Positions 1 to 11,284 of a stretch of DNA of 64,000 nucleotides are shown piece after piece. A program made the position numbers and the translations under genes. Source of the stretch: Bidens hawaiensis (Eukaryota; Streptophyta; Magnoliopsida; Asterales; Asteraceae); assembly GCA_021521415.1 (NCBI GenBank), contig JAIQDT010005005.1, positions 124,001 to 188,000 on the forward strand, written 5' to 3'. Every line of letters begins with the position of its first letter. Position 1 is the first letter of the stretch. The notes beneath the pieces are model-generated. The model ran no database searches. It saw only the letters and a program-made list of their open reading frames with translations, and had not been told where the DNA came from.

Positions 1-1548
1 CCCATTAGACAAAAAACTTAGATCCGCCATTGATTCTATTACATTATACCTACCAAACAGATTATGATGTGTGTGATTTTGTGGCTAAACTAATCTTTAG
101 ATGTTATGTAGTAAATAATAATAAAAATAAACCAGGCATTTGTTTACTTGTCTGAATTATTATTATTATTATTTTATTTATATTTATATGAGTTAGGTTC
201 AAATAAGAAGTTTAATTTTTCTAAGAAGGCTAGAAAGAAGGGTGTTTTAGTCTAATACTTTAATATCAAAACCCACATACTTTAATCTCAAAACCCATTT
301 AAATTAATTTAAAAAACTCACTTACATAAAACCCAATTACATCTTCACTCATCTCTTACAACCACCATCACTCCACCGCCCACCGCCACCACAACCGTCA
401 CCCACCGCAATGGAAAAATATACTATGAAAAAAAACACAATTGTATGACACAATGTAAATAACACAATGGAAAAAAACACTATGAAAAACACAACGAAAA
501 CAACACAATGGAAAAATACACTATGAAAAAAAACACAATTGTACGACACAATGTAAATAACACAATGGAAAAAATACAATGAAAAAAAAAACACAATGAA
601 AAATACTATTTTATAACACAATTTTGTAAAACACAATTTGTAAAAAACCCACTAATTTTTTTTTAATTTTTATAGTACAATATGGTACTCATATAAAAGA
701 TAAAAAGACGCTCATTATTATGGTGAATTTGTTTTTCAATAAAAACATCGTAAAAAAAAGTTATGGACGTTTTAAAATGATGGGGAAATTTGACATGTGC
801 CTTGCATGTGGAGAGAGAAAGTCAACAAATGTGTTATTACTTTTATGCCCTTTACCTTGTGTTCACACTTGATTTCTCTCTAAACTAATCTCAACCCTCC
901 ATATTCAAAATCAACGGACAAGATTACTTCTTATCCTTCCTACAAAAAATATACTTCCTACTATAACCTAACCCATATTTATATATATATAATAATGGGA
1001 GATTTTGTGCATCATCACTTGTACATCATGCTTTAGTGATGTTTTTACTTTACCTATTTTCTTTTTGGTTTTTTTCTTTTACTTTTAACCAAACACTTTT
1101 CATAGTTTACAAATATGTCACAAAATATTTTTTAGCTTTAATCCTCAACATTTTGTCACTTTCAACTTTGTTACCATATACTTTTCATCTTTTACTATTT
1201 TTGTTTAAGGTTTCGGTTTAAATTTAACGAGTTAACATGTTGCAACGTGTGCGTGTGTTTCAACGTTTTTTTTATGTATTTTTCCCCATTTAACGATCCC
1301 ATCGCAACGCGTGGATGTGAAGTTGACTTTGTTATTTTTATTCTATAATTTACATTTCGGTTTAATATTTGTGTGTTAACACGATGCAACAAGCATGTGT
1401 GGTTCAATGTTTTTAGGTCTACTTTTTGTTTGGTTTACTTAACGGTTAGCGAAAGTTACCGGTCGTGGGTGAAGGGATGGTAATTGAAGACGGTGGTGGT
1501 GATGGTCATACTTTCAAATGGAGTGGACTTGTAAATACACTATTATAC
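1..1548. other. AT-rich intergenic DNA, no gene seen
   Basis: I see no recognisable gene here. The stretch holds a low-complexity A/C-rich direct repeat (about 411-606), homopolymer runs, and at 1195-1420 two degenerate copies of a roughly 160-bp segment containing a 'gttaacatgttgcaac'-like core. The ORFs present are low-complexity Phe/Val-rich readings of A/T runs. A sequence near 988-1040 (gggag..ttgtgcatcat) recurs near 39,085, so part of this stretch is probably an old repeat. Confidence 0.6.
411..606. repeat. Two-copy direct repeat, period about 98 bp
   Basis: A unit beginning TGGAAAAATA at 411 recurs at 509 with the same internal order (CTATGAAAAAAAACAC, then CACAATGTAAATAACAC). The sequence is simple A/C-rich and probably non-coding. 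Confidence 0.6.
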
Positions 1549-3244
1549 TGTAACATCTCGGATTTTTTGTATTTGTTTAAACCGATTCGGGAACGTAATT
1601 CGGATCTTTCGAACTATTTAAAACTTGTATTTATCAGTATTTAACTTGGTTTAACTTATTTTATAATTTCATAACTTTTAATTATGCCAAATAGCCCTTA
1701 GTAACCTTTAAAATCGCTTAAAACGGCTAAAAATCGTATTTTCGGGAACTACAGGGACTAGTTTTGCCAATTCTTTCCTATTTTCGATTAAATTAGCGAA
1801 ACTTAAGCTCCAAGATATGCCAACTAATGTTATAAACATTCCAATTTCGTTTTATTGATGTCCAAACCGAAATCTTTAAGTTATTATACCCGATTTTGTC
1901 ATTAATTGATTATTCGGTTTCCTAAAATAGTTATTTCCTAATAAACAAGCATTAACCCTTAATATTTAAACAAGCCATATCATAAAACCCTAAATTATTA
2001 CTGCAATACCAGCCAACACACATAAAATCCACAAAATTTACCTTTCACCATTGTCGGTTTCTTCAAGTTCTTCAAGCCTTCGTTGACTTTCAAGCTTCAA
2101 GACCCTTTGACCTCGATTATCTCTTGTTTCATTCATCGTTCGAGTAAGTTCTCTTCTTCAATGTTTTAGATTTTCATCTGTAGAACAAAAGCCCTCAATC
2201 AATTTTGCCGATTGATGGAGTCTCGGTGGTCAATTAGACTCAAACCCGTTTAAGGGCATAATAGTCAACAACTTTGACCAATCAATTTCTCATGCTCCTG
2301 GTCAGAACCAACGTTTGGTCCAGAAGACTTTTATTCTCATAACGAAATTTTAAGGATACTGACCAAAACCCGAATTCCGACTTGCTGTTCGGATTCTGGT
2401 CAGTACCAGCTCGCTTAAATCTTAAAACAAACATAACTTGAATTCTAAACGTCCATTTGGATTGATTCCAGCGGAAACGAGTTCGTTTTTATTTATATTA
2501 TCTTATGCTAAAATCTCAGATTCTGAATTGTTTATATTGTTTGACATGTAGTGGAAGACTTGTTTATTCATTAACTCGCTTATCGTGTTTATATTCGTTT
2601 GTCATTAATCTAAGGTGAGTTTATCATTCCCCTATTTTACAACTTTTCTAAACGTTTTTGGGACATATGCGTACCTATCCGTATTTCATACTATATATAT
2701 ATATATATTCAAACAAATGCATACGTATAATGGTGAGTGACTTAATCAAACATACGTGCTACTTGCTTACTTGTGTTACTATTCATTCATTCGTATATTG
2801 GGATTACCATTCATTCATTCGTATAGTGGGTGCTCCTGCTATTGACCGCCCGATTCGCTTGGCCAACGGTCTACATACTTGTTTGTGGTTTGATTATATT
2901 TACCGCTTTTATCACGTTATGCTTATTTATATCGCTGTGTCAAAACTGGTGATATTCTCACTCAACTTTATGTTGACAAAACTCCATTTTATACGCATAT
3001 GCAGGTTGCTTGTATTGAAGATTAAATTTTGGACACGTAGACAAGACCTTAGGATATAATCAAGTTAACCTTTATTTGAACTTATAATTGTATATTTAAA
3101 TTGAATATTGTGTTTGGATATTGTGTGTATAATTAAATTAAAATAATTAATTAAATATTGTCACATTTATATTATGATAGTATCTTCGAGCTGTGAGCAA
3201 TCGGATCACGCCCCGACATTTCCGCTTTAGGTTGGGGTGTGACA
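1549..3244 (+). mobile_element. Solo LTR, Ty3/Gypsy chromovirus (Tekay-like)
   Basis: The segment starts TGTAACATCTCGG and ends GGTTGGGGTGTGACA, the terminal style of Tekay/Del LTRs and close to the complete LTR ends seen at 49,359-51,331. No gag-pol lies next to it, so it is a solo LTR left by LTR-LTR recombination or an isolated remnant. The flanking five bases are TATAC on the left and TTTAC on the right, a target duplication with one mismatch, which suggests some age. It sits directly before a Helitron-type 3' hairpin, so it probably inserted into a Helitron. An ORF of 133 codons at 2658-3059 inside it has no recognisable similarity. Confidence 0.7.
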
Positions 3245-3249
3245 TTTAC

Positions 3250-3282
3250 ACCCCGCCGCAACGCGGGGGTGCTAATACTAGT
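3250..3282 (+). mobile_element. Helitron 3' terminus (hairpin plus CTAG)
   Basis: Arms CCCCGC (3251-3256) and GCGGGG (3263-3268) form a short GC hairpin, followed ten bases later by CTAG (3278-3281) and T. This matches the Helitron 3' end rule: a hairpin a few bases before CTRR, inserted between A and T. The 5' end was not located. Confidence 0.55.
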
Positions 3283-4708
3283 AATACACAAAACCAACGA
3301 CTTTTAATTAATATAACTTTAACGGTGTCATAATTTACTTGAACTAATTTACTTACAACACGAAAATTTGACTTATTATCTAGCTCTATCACTGTAATGA
3401 AAAAAACATCGGTTTTAGCTAATTGTTTTCTCTGTAAATCTACATAATGAAATATAAATTCATCAATAGCTAGTAAATTTACTAAAAAGAGCCCTAAATT
3501 ACTCAAAAGTGTAAAAAATATTAATCTAAAAACATGTACACTTTGAAACATGCATGTTATTGAACCTCTACCTCTACAGACGTCAGGGTGTTGGTTGTCA
3601 GAAATTGATCATGAGGGTGTAATCCAGCAAAACCGTGTTTATAACAGATAGGTGCATCTCTGAGGATGCAGGGCACTTCAAGGACCCAGGCCTGGCTCCG
3701 AGAAAGCAAAAAAACTTTTGGGCCGAAGGCGAAAATTTTTTTGGGTTTTAAATAAAAGGATTAAATAGTTTAATTTTTATATGGGCTTACTTGGTTATAT
3801 AATTTGGGTTGTGTAAAACTTTTGTATAAAAAAGAATTAAACATGTCTCAAGTGAGGCTAGAATCCACAACCTCTTGATTGTGAGTAATACCATTTGCCA
3901 CTAGACCAAACTAGTGATTATGTAATTGTGTTTAAACATTAAATATATATATTGTTTTTAATAAAAAAAATCATATAATTTTTTTCAAAAAAAAATTTCG
4001 GGCCTAGCGGGGAGTCGGGCCTGTGGCCGTCGACCGCCCTGCCACCCCCAAGGGCCGGCCCTGCAAGGAAAAAAAATGGCCCCTATATATACTGAACTTG
4101 TTTATAAAGAGAAACCAAAAAATGCTCGGATTAATCTATTTAAACAAAAAGACAAATACTTATTGTTCTTTGAATTACACAAAATTGAAATTTTATAAAT
4201 CTAGTATATGTATAAATTTGGGTCGACGATTTGAGCTTACCTTTGCTTGGGTCTGACTCAATTACAAACCGATCCGGTTCATTTAGAAATGAAACAATTT
4301 CCGGTCTGAACGGGTTAATTAAAATTTTTTGGATTGGGCTAAAACGAGTTGTGACTAAAATGGGTTCGGATAGGTTTGGATCAAATTGAACCAATCTAGA
4401 AAATAGTTTTTAAGTGTTCAAAGTTATTATAATACAACTGCAAATCTCAAAATGAATTTTCATGCGCCCCTTGAAATCATCTCAAGCCGTAAATCAAGAT
4501 GTTACACGAACAGTTTATCATAAAAAGTTTAAACATTTATGATTCTAGCTATGCATTGTAACTATGAAGTCATGGATATAATAATAAATTTAAATGTGAA
4601 ATAAGTAGAATTATTCCGGCTTAATCTCGATAGCATTTTCATTGTGGATTACATTTCGTTGAATTGATATTGACTTTTGTTAATCTTAATTGTGATATAT
4701 TGGCTTAA
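3283..4708. other. Non-coding, old repeat fragments
   Basis: No gene is recognised. On the minus strand at 3845-3912 there is a segment with a good RNA polymerase III A box (TGGTCTAGTGG) but a poor B box, possibly a decayed tRNA-derived SINE. A GC-rich patch at 4005-4065 (GGCCGGCCCTGC) stands out from AT-rich surroundings and looks like part of a short repeat, family unknown. Confidence 0.4.
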
Positions 4709-5032
4709 TTTTTTTTAACGGCCAATAAACATAGATGCCTAGGTACTTCGTATGGGGTGACCCAAGGCAAAAGGCTACCGTCAGTTGGCCCAACCCAGCC
4801 GTACGGAGCCCTTAAGTGCCTCGAAGTTATCTCCAGTTCCGGGGAAAACCCACCGCCCGAAGGCCCACTTGTGGTAAAACCCGGATGCCCTCAGGATCGA
4901 ATTGAAAATCACAAAGATCTCAGTCTTCCTTCATTAAGCCACCCATACCCCTCCAAAAAAGTGTTGTAAATGCGAATTGAACTTGAGTCTTTATTAAGAA
5001 ACCCAAACTCCCTACCACTATATCACATTAGA
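4709..5032 (-). mobile_element. Possible tRNA-derived SINE
   Basis: Read on the minus strand, the right end carries an A-box-like TGATATAGTGG and, about 35 bases later, a B-box-like AGTTCAATTC. The body is GC-richer than its surroundings, and the left end is a run of T on the plus strand that would be the 3' A-tail (about 4709-4718). That order is the layout of plant SINEs. The 70-codon plus-strand ORF at 4757-4969 has no independent support. Confidence 0.4.
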
Positions 5033-5115
5033 TGGATGGCTTAATTATTAATTATATGTTATCATTTATTAGAAAATCCATATAGTTCAAAGTTCAAACT
5101 AACTTATTATATAGC

Positions 5116-5607
5116 AAATTGAAAATAAATAATCTTTATATTTTGTGTATTGGCCGGTAATAATCATACCTTTAAAAATCCTTGTAAGCGGTCCAACCTT
5201 TCGACTATTTTTCTCTCAATGAACATCCGTTAAAAAACATTTAACGCCATTAAGTGTTTTTTCGAATTTCAAGTCGATTGATGTAAAGCTTATCTCGAAA
5301 TGGTGATTCAAATGACTTGATTTTTGTTAATTGGAAATTTAAACACCCGAATTGAAACACTGTTTTGTCGTTTGGATCACCTTTTTGAGATAAATTTTAC
5401 ATCAGTCGATTCATATCCGTCTTCTGATCAAAAGCCCTAAAACATCGGTTTGAAATTCGGAAAAAACAAATTTAACGACGCTAAGTGTTTTTTATTGGAG
5501 GTTCATTGAGAGAAAAATAGTCGAAAGGTTGGACCATTGACATGGAGTTTTAAAGATGGAATTATTATCGGCAATACACAAAATATGAGATTATTTATTT
5601 CAATTTA
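5116..5607. mobile_element. Foldback/MITE-like element with long terminal inverted repeats
   Basis: The left arm (from 5116, containing TTTTGTGTATTGGCCG and CAACCTTTCGACTATTTT) is repeated inverted in the right arm (ending near 5607, with AAAATAGTCGAAAGGTTG and CGGCAATACACAAAAT). Inner parts also pair (TTGATGTAAA against TTTACATCAG). The whole unit could fold into one long stem. It has no coding capacity. A related unit lies at 9541-9925. Confidence 0.7.
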
Positions 5608-6034
5608 CCTGTTTGTATAAAAGGGTTTTGAATTAAATGATTAACATTTGACAAGAAAATGTTGAGAAAATAGATAAGGTGTAGATTTGTATTGGTCTAG
5701 GAGTTAGCATGAAACTGAACAGTCGAACCGAAATCAAATTAACAGAAATAATCAAACCATATGAAAAAACTGTCGTTTCTGTCTTGTATTTATTAAAAAC
5801 CGAACTTTATGGTTCGGTTTCAGTTTTATATTTTCTGAAAACCTGGAAAAACAAACCGAACCACATTAGTATTTAGCAAATTATCTTTTTACAAACCTTT
5901 GGTTTGTCCAATCTTTGTTTACCTTTTATGTTAAGTAGCCACATTCTTCAATCTGTTGGCTTTTGTTACGTATTTGCATATAGTAAAATAGCTCGAAATT
6001 GGTCTTCCGTTAACAGTAACACAATCGCTAGTTT

Positions 6035-6901
6035 ATTTATATACATACAAAATCGGGAGTGTTTGGCATCCAAGTGTTGTACATTACGCTTTTATTGTTG
6101 TAATTCATGTTGTGCAGGTTTCATAAACTTGGTTGTAGCACACGTGTTGGTCGTGGTGTTGAATACTCGGTTGTAGCCGCTGTAACGAACTAAATAGTCT
6201 ATTATGACTTTCAAAAATCCAGACCATGACACGGCAACAACAGAAATCAAGGCCTATCCAGAAACAGTAAAAATCGAGGTCGTATCCGAAACTGTTGTAG
6301 CCTTTCTGTCGCCATTGACGGCCGGAAATGGCCGCCGGCAACAGTAAGATAACACCACAACTATTTTGACTTTCTAAATGCCCGACCACTCTCAACACAC
6401 ACCGTCGCCTAGGGTCCCGATACGGAACGCGACAACAAAAGAAATCAAGATCGGTTCCCAGAGACGGTAACCGTTGTAACCTTTCCGCCGCCATAGACGA
6501 CCGGAAACGGCCGTGGACAACAACATGATCACACCATAAACAGCCACATGTCATCGGTGGTGGGTTTTATAAACCCTCGAGCAACGATGAACAACCGCCG
6601 GTTGTCAAACCAAGGAAAACAAACACCTAACATCACAAAAACCCACCTGGAATGGATGTGGACATAGATGATAAAGGAAAAGGGAGAGATAGAAAGCAAA
6701 GAAGAAAGGGGGAGTTGGTGGGTAGAAGAGATGGGATGAGTTAGAGGTAGCTGTAAACATATAGAGAGCACGTGTCATCCGGGAGAAAACACGTGTGCTA
6801 CAGCCAAGTTTATGAAGCCTGCACAACATAAATTACAACAATAAACGCGTAATGTACAACACTTGGATGCCAAACACTCTCGATTTTGTATGTATATAAA
6901 T
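6035..6901. mobile_element. Non-autonomous DNA transposon with 114-bp terminal inverted repeats
   Basis: 6035-6148 and 6788-6901 are inverted copies of each other over 114 bp with few mismatches; shared blocks include TTTGGCATCCAAGTGTTGTA and AGCACACGTGTT. The interior (about 640 bp) contains two diverged direct copies of a GC-richer block (around 6208-6360 and 6366-6540). Long TIRs suggest a Mutator-like or foldback element. I could not find a convincing target duplication. Minus-strand ORFs across the interior (6105-6554, 6529-6771) read low-complexity sequence and are not called as genes. Confidence 0.6.
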
Positions 6902-8990
6902 TACCTTTGTCTATGTTGTTCGGTACTACTTTTCTCATTACATTTGTCTACGTTACTGTAGCGAGCCTTGAATGGTGTTCAAGACAATTATTCAATACAA
7001 AACATATCACTTTGGCAAATAAAACTGCAGTATATGATTGATCAAAAGAGTTACTGTACAAGTGATATTATTATAAAGTATGAAACAAAGAAGATAAGGG
7101 CCGACCATACTTCTAATTCCAACACTACACCGATGCATAAAGGCATGCGTCATGATTTGGCATGAACGTTTTAAAGACTTTTATGGGTATTTGAAGGCGA
7201 ATTCTTAGCATAAATATGCGTCTCAAATATGATTTTCACCTAATTTGATTGACACTTGGAGTTGGGCATTAATGGCATTGAAACAATCTAAAAATGGTTG
7301 AAAGTCGAGGAGATGGGGCGATGTTTGATGTTTTGGCATGAGAATTTAGTTGATCCACAATGACCAGGACTTTCTTTGACACGCCCTCCCGCAATACTAG
7401 TAATATTTCATTTTAGGGAGGTTTGGTGCTTCGTGTGTTGTAACCTATGCAGTGGTTGTTGTACGTTGTGGTCATGGGTGGAATTGAGCTGTATCTTTTG
7501 TCTTGGTTGTAGCGCATAGGGTTTTGTACTCTTTAATGGGTTTGGGTTTGGGGCCCACCTCTTTCACATAACCGTTCCTTTTTAGTATCACTTCTCTCTC
7601 TTCTGTTTTCGTTTACCTCCGAGACGGTGGTTTGGTGCTTCAGTTGTCGGTGGGCGGGTTTACCGTAAAAACCCAGCCTATTATCTCATTGTCGACCGCG
7701 TGTTCACTATGGAATTTACATGCTTCGGAAAGATCATAGAAATCCACAGGTAAAGCTTTCGTCTGACCAAATCCAATCATTTAATTCTTCTTTTTAGTTC
7801 TTAAAATTTCATTGAGATTGAAATAATAAACTATCACCTGTGGCATCAAAATATTAATCATGATTGATATTATGTATGATTTTCTAGGTACCTTTACACT
7901 AAAACGACTTGAAAGTTGAAACACATACTTCATGGCGGAGTGACCAACCATGGGTCGATCGTCATCTGTCGTTGTCGGGTTCCAATTGGGGACCCTTTGT
8001 GGCGGTGGAGTGGTGGTAGACATTGTCGGGTTTCAATCGGGAACCCTTGGTGGTGTCGAACCGTTAGTGGCGGTGGTGTGGTGGTTTAGTGGTTCGGTGG
8101 GAGGATTTACTTTGGGGGTTCCATTTGGGAACCATAGGCGTGTCGCTTGCGTGGTAGTGGCAGAGACGCAGAGTGCCGGTCGAAGACGCCAACCTTCATC
8201 TATCGTTTCCGGGTTCCGATTGCTGTTGTGGTCGGTGATTGTTGCAACTCAAATGTTTTCAGAGCTACTATTGTCGGCGATTGTGAGTCGTTTTGGTTTC
8301 TGCTCTGGCATTAATGTTGAAAGAAACTCCATTAGAAAGCTTAGAAAGTGTTCATAAAAAACATGTTGGGCTCACTTTGGTTAGACAACGTTGTTTGTAT
8401 AGTAGTGTTGTGATGATACAAAGCATGTATTTTGACATTTACTAATTTGTTTAGAATGGATATGATATAGGAATTGTGAAGAAAATAGGTGATAAGATGA
8501 GATGCTTTTGTTTTTGGGTTTTTTGATAATGTTATAGTTGTATGATGTATCGGTTTAGTATTTACTTGAATGTGTTGAAAATTTTGGACAACTAAATTGT
8601 TATGTTTAGCTTTATATGCATACATGTTTCCAAGAAATTAGAGATGGAAATAATTTGGTATAACCTTTTGATTAAATCAACCTTAATTCTCTTTTTCCAG
8701 ATGCATTTGATGGATCGTGATACACTATGATGTTTGTACAGGTCAGCCCGGGTCATCAGCAACGAACTTTACTGGAAGAATATAAACAGATACACTCATT
8801 TTTCTAGATCTTGAAATGTTGTTAGCTTGTTGCTGTCTGAATTTTTTGACATTAGGATTCTTCTTATTTCACTTATGTTTAACAAGGTAATCTTTGAAAT
8901 AATTTAATGAATATTTTCATCCATGATTTTAATAGTTTGTAATGTATATAAACTCAAGAGTCGAGGCTTTTGTTAACGGTTTGGCGCTAC
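6902..8990. other. No gene recognised; GT-rich stretch and a degenerate Helitron end
   Basis: A CTAG at 7397-7400 after a GC patch (CGCCCTCCCGC) could be a decayed Helitron 3' end. 7430-8330 is unusually rich in GGTGGT/GTTGTCGGG motifs, and its ORF at 7950-8357 (135 codons) is Val/Gly-rich, repetitive and resembles no family I know. It has the same character as the interior of the inverted-repeat element upstream. Confidence 0.4.
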
Positions 8991-10870
8991 CCCCTAGTAT
9001 CTTACTATACTATTAAAGCAAAACAAGGTTTCCACATGGCATTCAACTAGAATGTCCACATAGGCTTCCAACTCATCAATTTTTCATTTATATAATTTTC
9101 ACATGTTAATTTAAACATTAATTTTAAACATTAACTTCTAAGTTGAAGAAAATTTAAAAATAATATTATAATCATCATTTATTGAGTTATAAAGACAATT
9201 AATTATTTTAATTGTTACTTTTTTAAATTTAGAGACTTTGTTATTTTATTTTATTTTATTTTTTTGGATTTTGAGAAATTATTTATGAACGTTTAGACCG
9301 GATGTACGGATATTTGGATTGAAATAGTGGTTTAAGTCACGAGATTTGGATTGTATTGTTGCTTTATTAAACGCGCGGTTTAATAAAAATTATAATTATA
9401 TCTCATTGTTATATTCATATTTTTAGCATTTTTATATTTTATGTACCTAAATGTTTTACAATTTTAATAAAATTAGTTTTATAGCACACAACTTATGTTA
9501 TAACATCTACATGTTTACGCTTCATAGTTTTCAACATATGACTTCAGCTGATGATGAAGTTTCAAGCAAAGGTTTTAGGGATTTTGATTGGAAGGAGGAT
9601 ACGAGTCAATTGATGTAAAACTTTATTCGAAACGGTGCTCCAAAACAACGAAACAATGCTTCAATTCGGGTGTTCGAACTTACAATTAACAAAAATCAAG
9701 TCGTCTGGATCACCCTTTCAAGCTAAGTTTTACATCAATCGACTCGTATCCTCCTTCCGATCAAAAGCCCTAAAACATTATTTTGAAATTCGGAAAAAAG
9801 TATAACGTCGTTAAGTCTTTTTTAACGACGGACCATTAGGGGCCAACTTTTTTAAATTTGGGACCGCCAGTGGTGATAAAATGAATAGGGATTATTATCG
9901 GCCAATACCAGTCAATAGGGATTATTAGAATCCAACAAACCATTAATCAATTAATTTTAATCCTAATGCTAATTAATATTTAAACCAATACATAACACAA
10001 CCATTGGTCAAACTTAACATTTAAAGTTTTGAATTCATCTAACTAATATATTAAAACAAAACCAATTTGTCCACTTGTCCTTCTCCTAGGGTGTCCATCT
10101 AACGTTCCATATCATCCCCCTTTCCATGCTTATACTTTTCACGTAATTAATCAATTAATTTTAATCCTAATGCTAATTAACATTTAAACCAATATATAAC
10201 ACAACCATTGGTCAAACTTAACATTTAAAGTTTTGAATTCATAACTTAACATTTACTTTGACTTTATTACATCTAATCTAACTAATATATTAAAGCAAAA
10301 CCAATTTGTCCACTTGTCCTTCTCCTAGGGTGTCCAACTAATGTTCCATGCTATCCACTTTCCATGCTTATAATTTCCACATAATTAATCAATTAATTTT
10401 AATCCTAATGCTAATCTTCTTACTATACTATTAAATCAAAACAAGATATCCACATGACCTTCAAATAAGATGCCCACATAAGCTTACAAGGTTTCCATCT
10501 ATCGAATTGCCACATAATTTACTAATTAATATTTTTTAGAATCATAACCTCACTAATTAATGTTTCTAGAATCATAACCAACATTTTCCTTTCAAATGAT
10601 TAACAACGGATTTTGACTACAATTAATTATTTATAACTAATTTTTGCTACCTTTTTTAGTATAACTATTACTTTAGCAATTTAATGATATGTATATTTAT
10701 ACAGTTTCTCATTCACACCATTTATACATATTTTTCCTATATCTTGTGGTTTTGTAGAGAACAATGTAAAGAATTCTTATGATAGCTAGATACATATATA
10801 TATATATGACGCTTGAAATTTTTTCTATCCGTATGTAACACGAGCCACTATCCTAGTATTTATAATATAA
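8991..10870 (+). mobile_element. Cluster of abutting Helitron ends and truncated copies
   Basis: CTAG at 8994-8997 is followed two bases later by TCTTACTATACTATTAAAG (from 9000), the form of a Helitron 5' end. Similar 5' ends recur as TCTAACTAATATATTAAA at 10,038 and 10,277 and TCTTCTTACTATACTATT at 10,416. Each is followed by related sequence (CAATTTGTCCACTTGTCC or a variant). A possible 3' CTAG lies at about 10,855. The 10,038 and 10,277 copies share about 200 bp of near-identical flanking sequence, so this is a tandem or nested series of short non-autonomous copies. The foldback family member at 9541-9925 lies inside. Confidence 0.55.
9541..9925. mobile_element. Second member of the 5116-5607 foldback family
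   Basis: It shares with 5116-5607 the central palindrome (TTGATGTAAAACTT pairing with AAGTTTTACATCAATCGACTC), the block AAAAGCCCTAAAACAT, GAAATTCGGAAAAAA, and the end-proximal ATTATTATCGGCCAATAC. Boundaries are approximate. Confidence 0.6.
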
Positions 10871-10939
10871 CAATCGTGGGGGTCGGTGGTGCAACAAAGT
10901 TGTGCTTTATGCTTTAAGTTTTGTACATTTGAATAAACA

Positions 10940-11170
10940 ATGGCTTCCTGTACGTGTTCTCAAACTCCACTACACGCCTTCTCCTTCCAAGCCAGATTCT
11001 CAAAAACAATTGTACCGTCACAAACCTCTCACAACGATGATGAAGACGACGTTATACGGATGTGCTTTTCTTCCCTTTTGTCACACATCCTCCAGCATGT
11101 CGTGGTGGTGGGAATTTATGATTCCATTGCAGTGAATGAAGAGTTTATTGTTATGGTTATGCTGGAAATA
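10940..11170 (+). CDS. Candidate first exon of an unidentified host gene
   Basis: An ORF starts at ATG 10,940 (MASCTCSQTPLHAFSF..). The first 30 residues are rich in Ser, Thr and Ala with few acidic residues, then an acidic DDEDD patch and a hydrophobic stretch (HILQHVVVVGIYDSIAV) follow. That order is compatible with an organelle transit peptide followed by a mature protein. I do not recognise the family. The ORF runs on to 11,290, but its last codons lie inside the Tat terminus that begins at 11,245, so the natural end or donor site must lie earlier. If it is a gene, Tat copy 1 is inserted in or just after its first exon, and any remainder would lie right of 35,066. Confidence 0.25.
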
Positions 11171-11244
11171 AGTTTCAGGTTCTTCTCTATTCGCCTCTAC
11201 TTTTGCCCTAGGTCGATTAGGTTTTCCGTTTTCTTCTCATTACC

Positions 11245-11284
11245 TGAAGAAACACTAATCGACCCCGGGCAGATTACGGATAAT
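11245..11284 (-). repeat. Terminal remnant of the 3' LTR of Tat copy 1
   Basis: About 40 bases starting TGAAGAAACACTAATCGACC match the terminal bases of the 5' LTR at 34,030 exactly, then similarity stops abruptly. The outer flank is the target duplication TTACC. Confidence 0.85.

Noticed and set aside
349..636. 95-codon hydrophobic ORF (Phe/Val-rich)
   Set aside because: It is the reverse reading of an A/C-rich simple repeat.
3845..3912. A functional tRNA gene on the minus strand
   Set aside because: Only the A box is good; the B box is poor and no cloverleaf with anticodon arm could be formed.
6105..6554. 149-codon minus-strand ORF
   Set aside because: It reads the duplicated interior and one TIR of a non-autonomous element; internal repetition explains the apparent protein pattern.
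7950..8357. 135-codon ORF rich in Val, Gly and Ser
   Set aside because: Composition follows a GT-rich repeat, no domain is recognisable and no splice or promoter context supports it.
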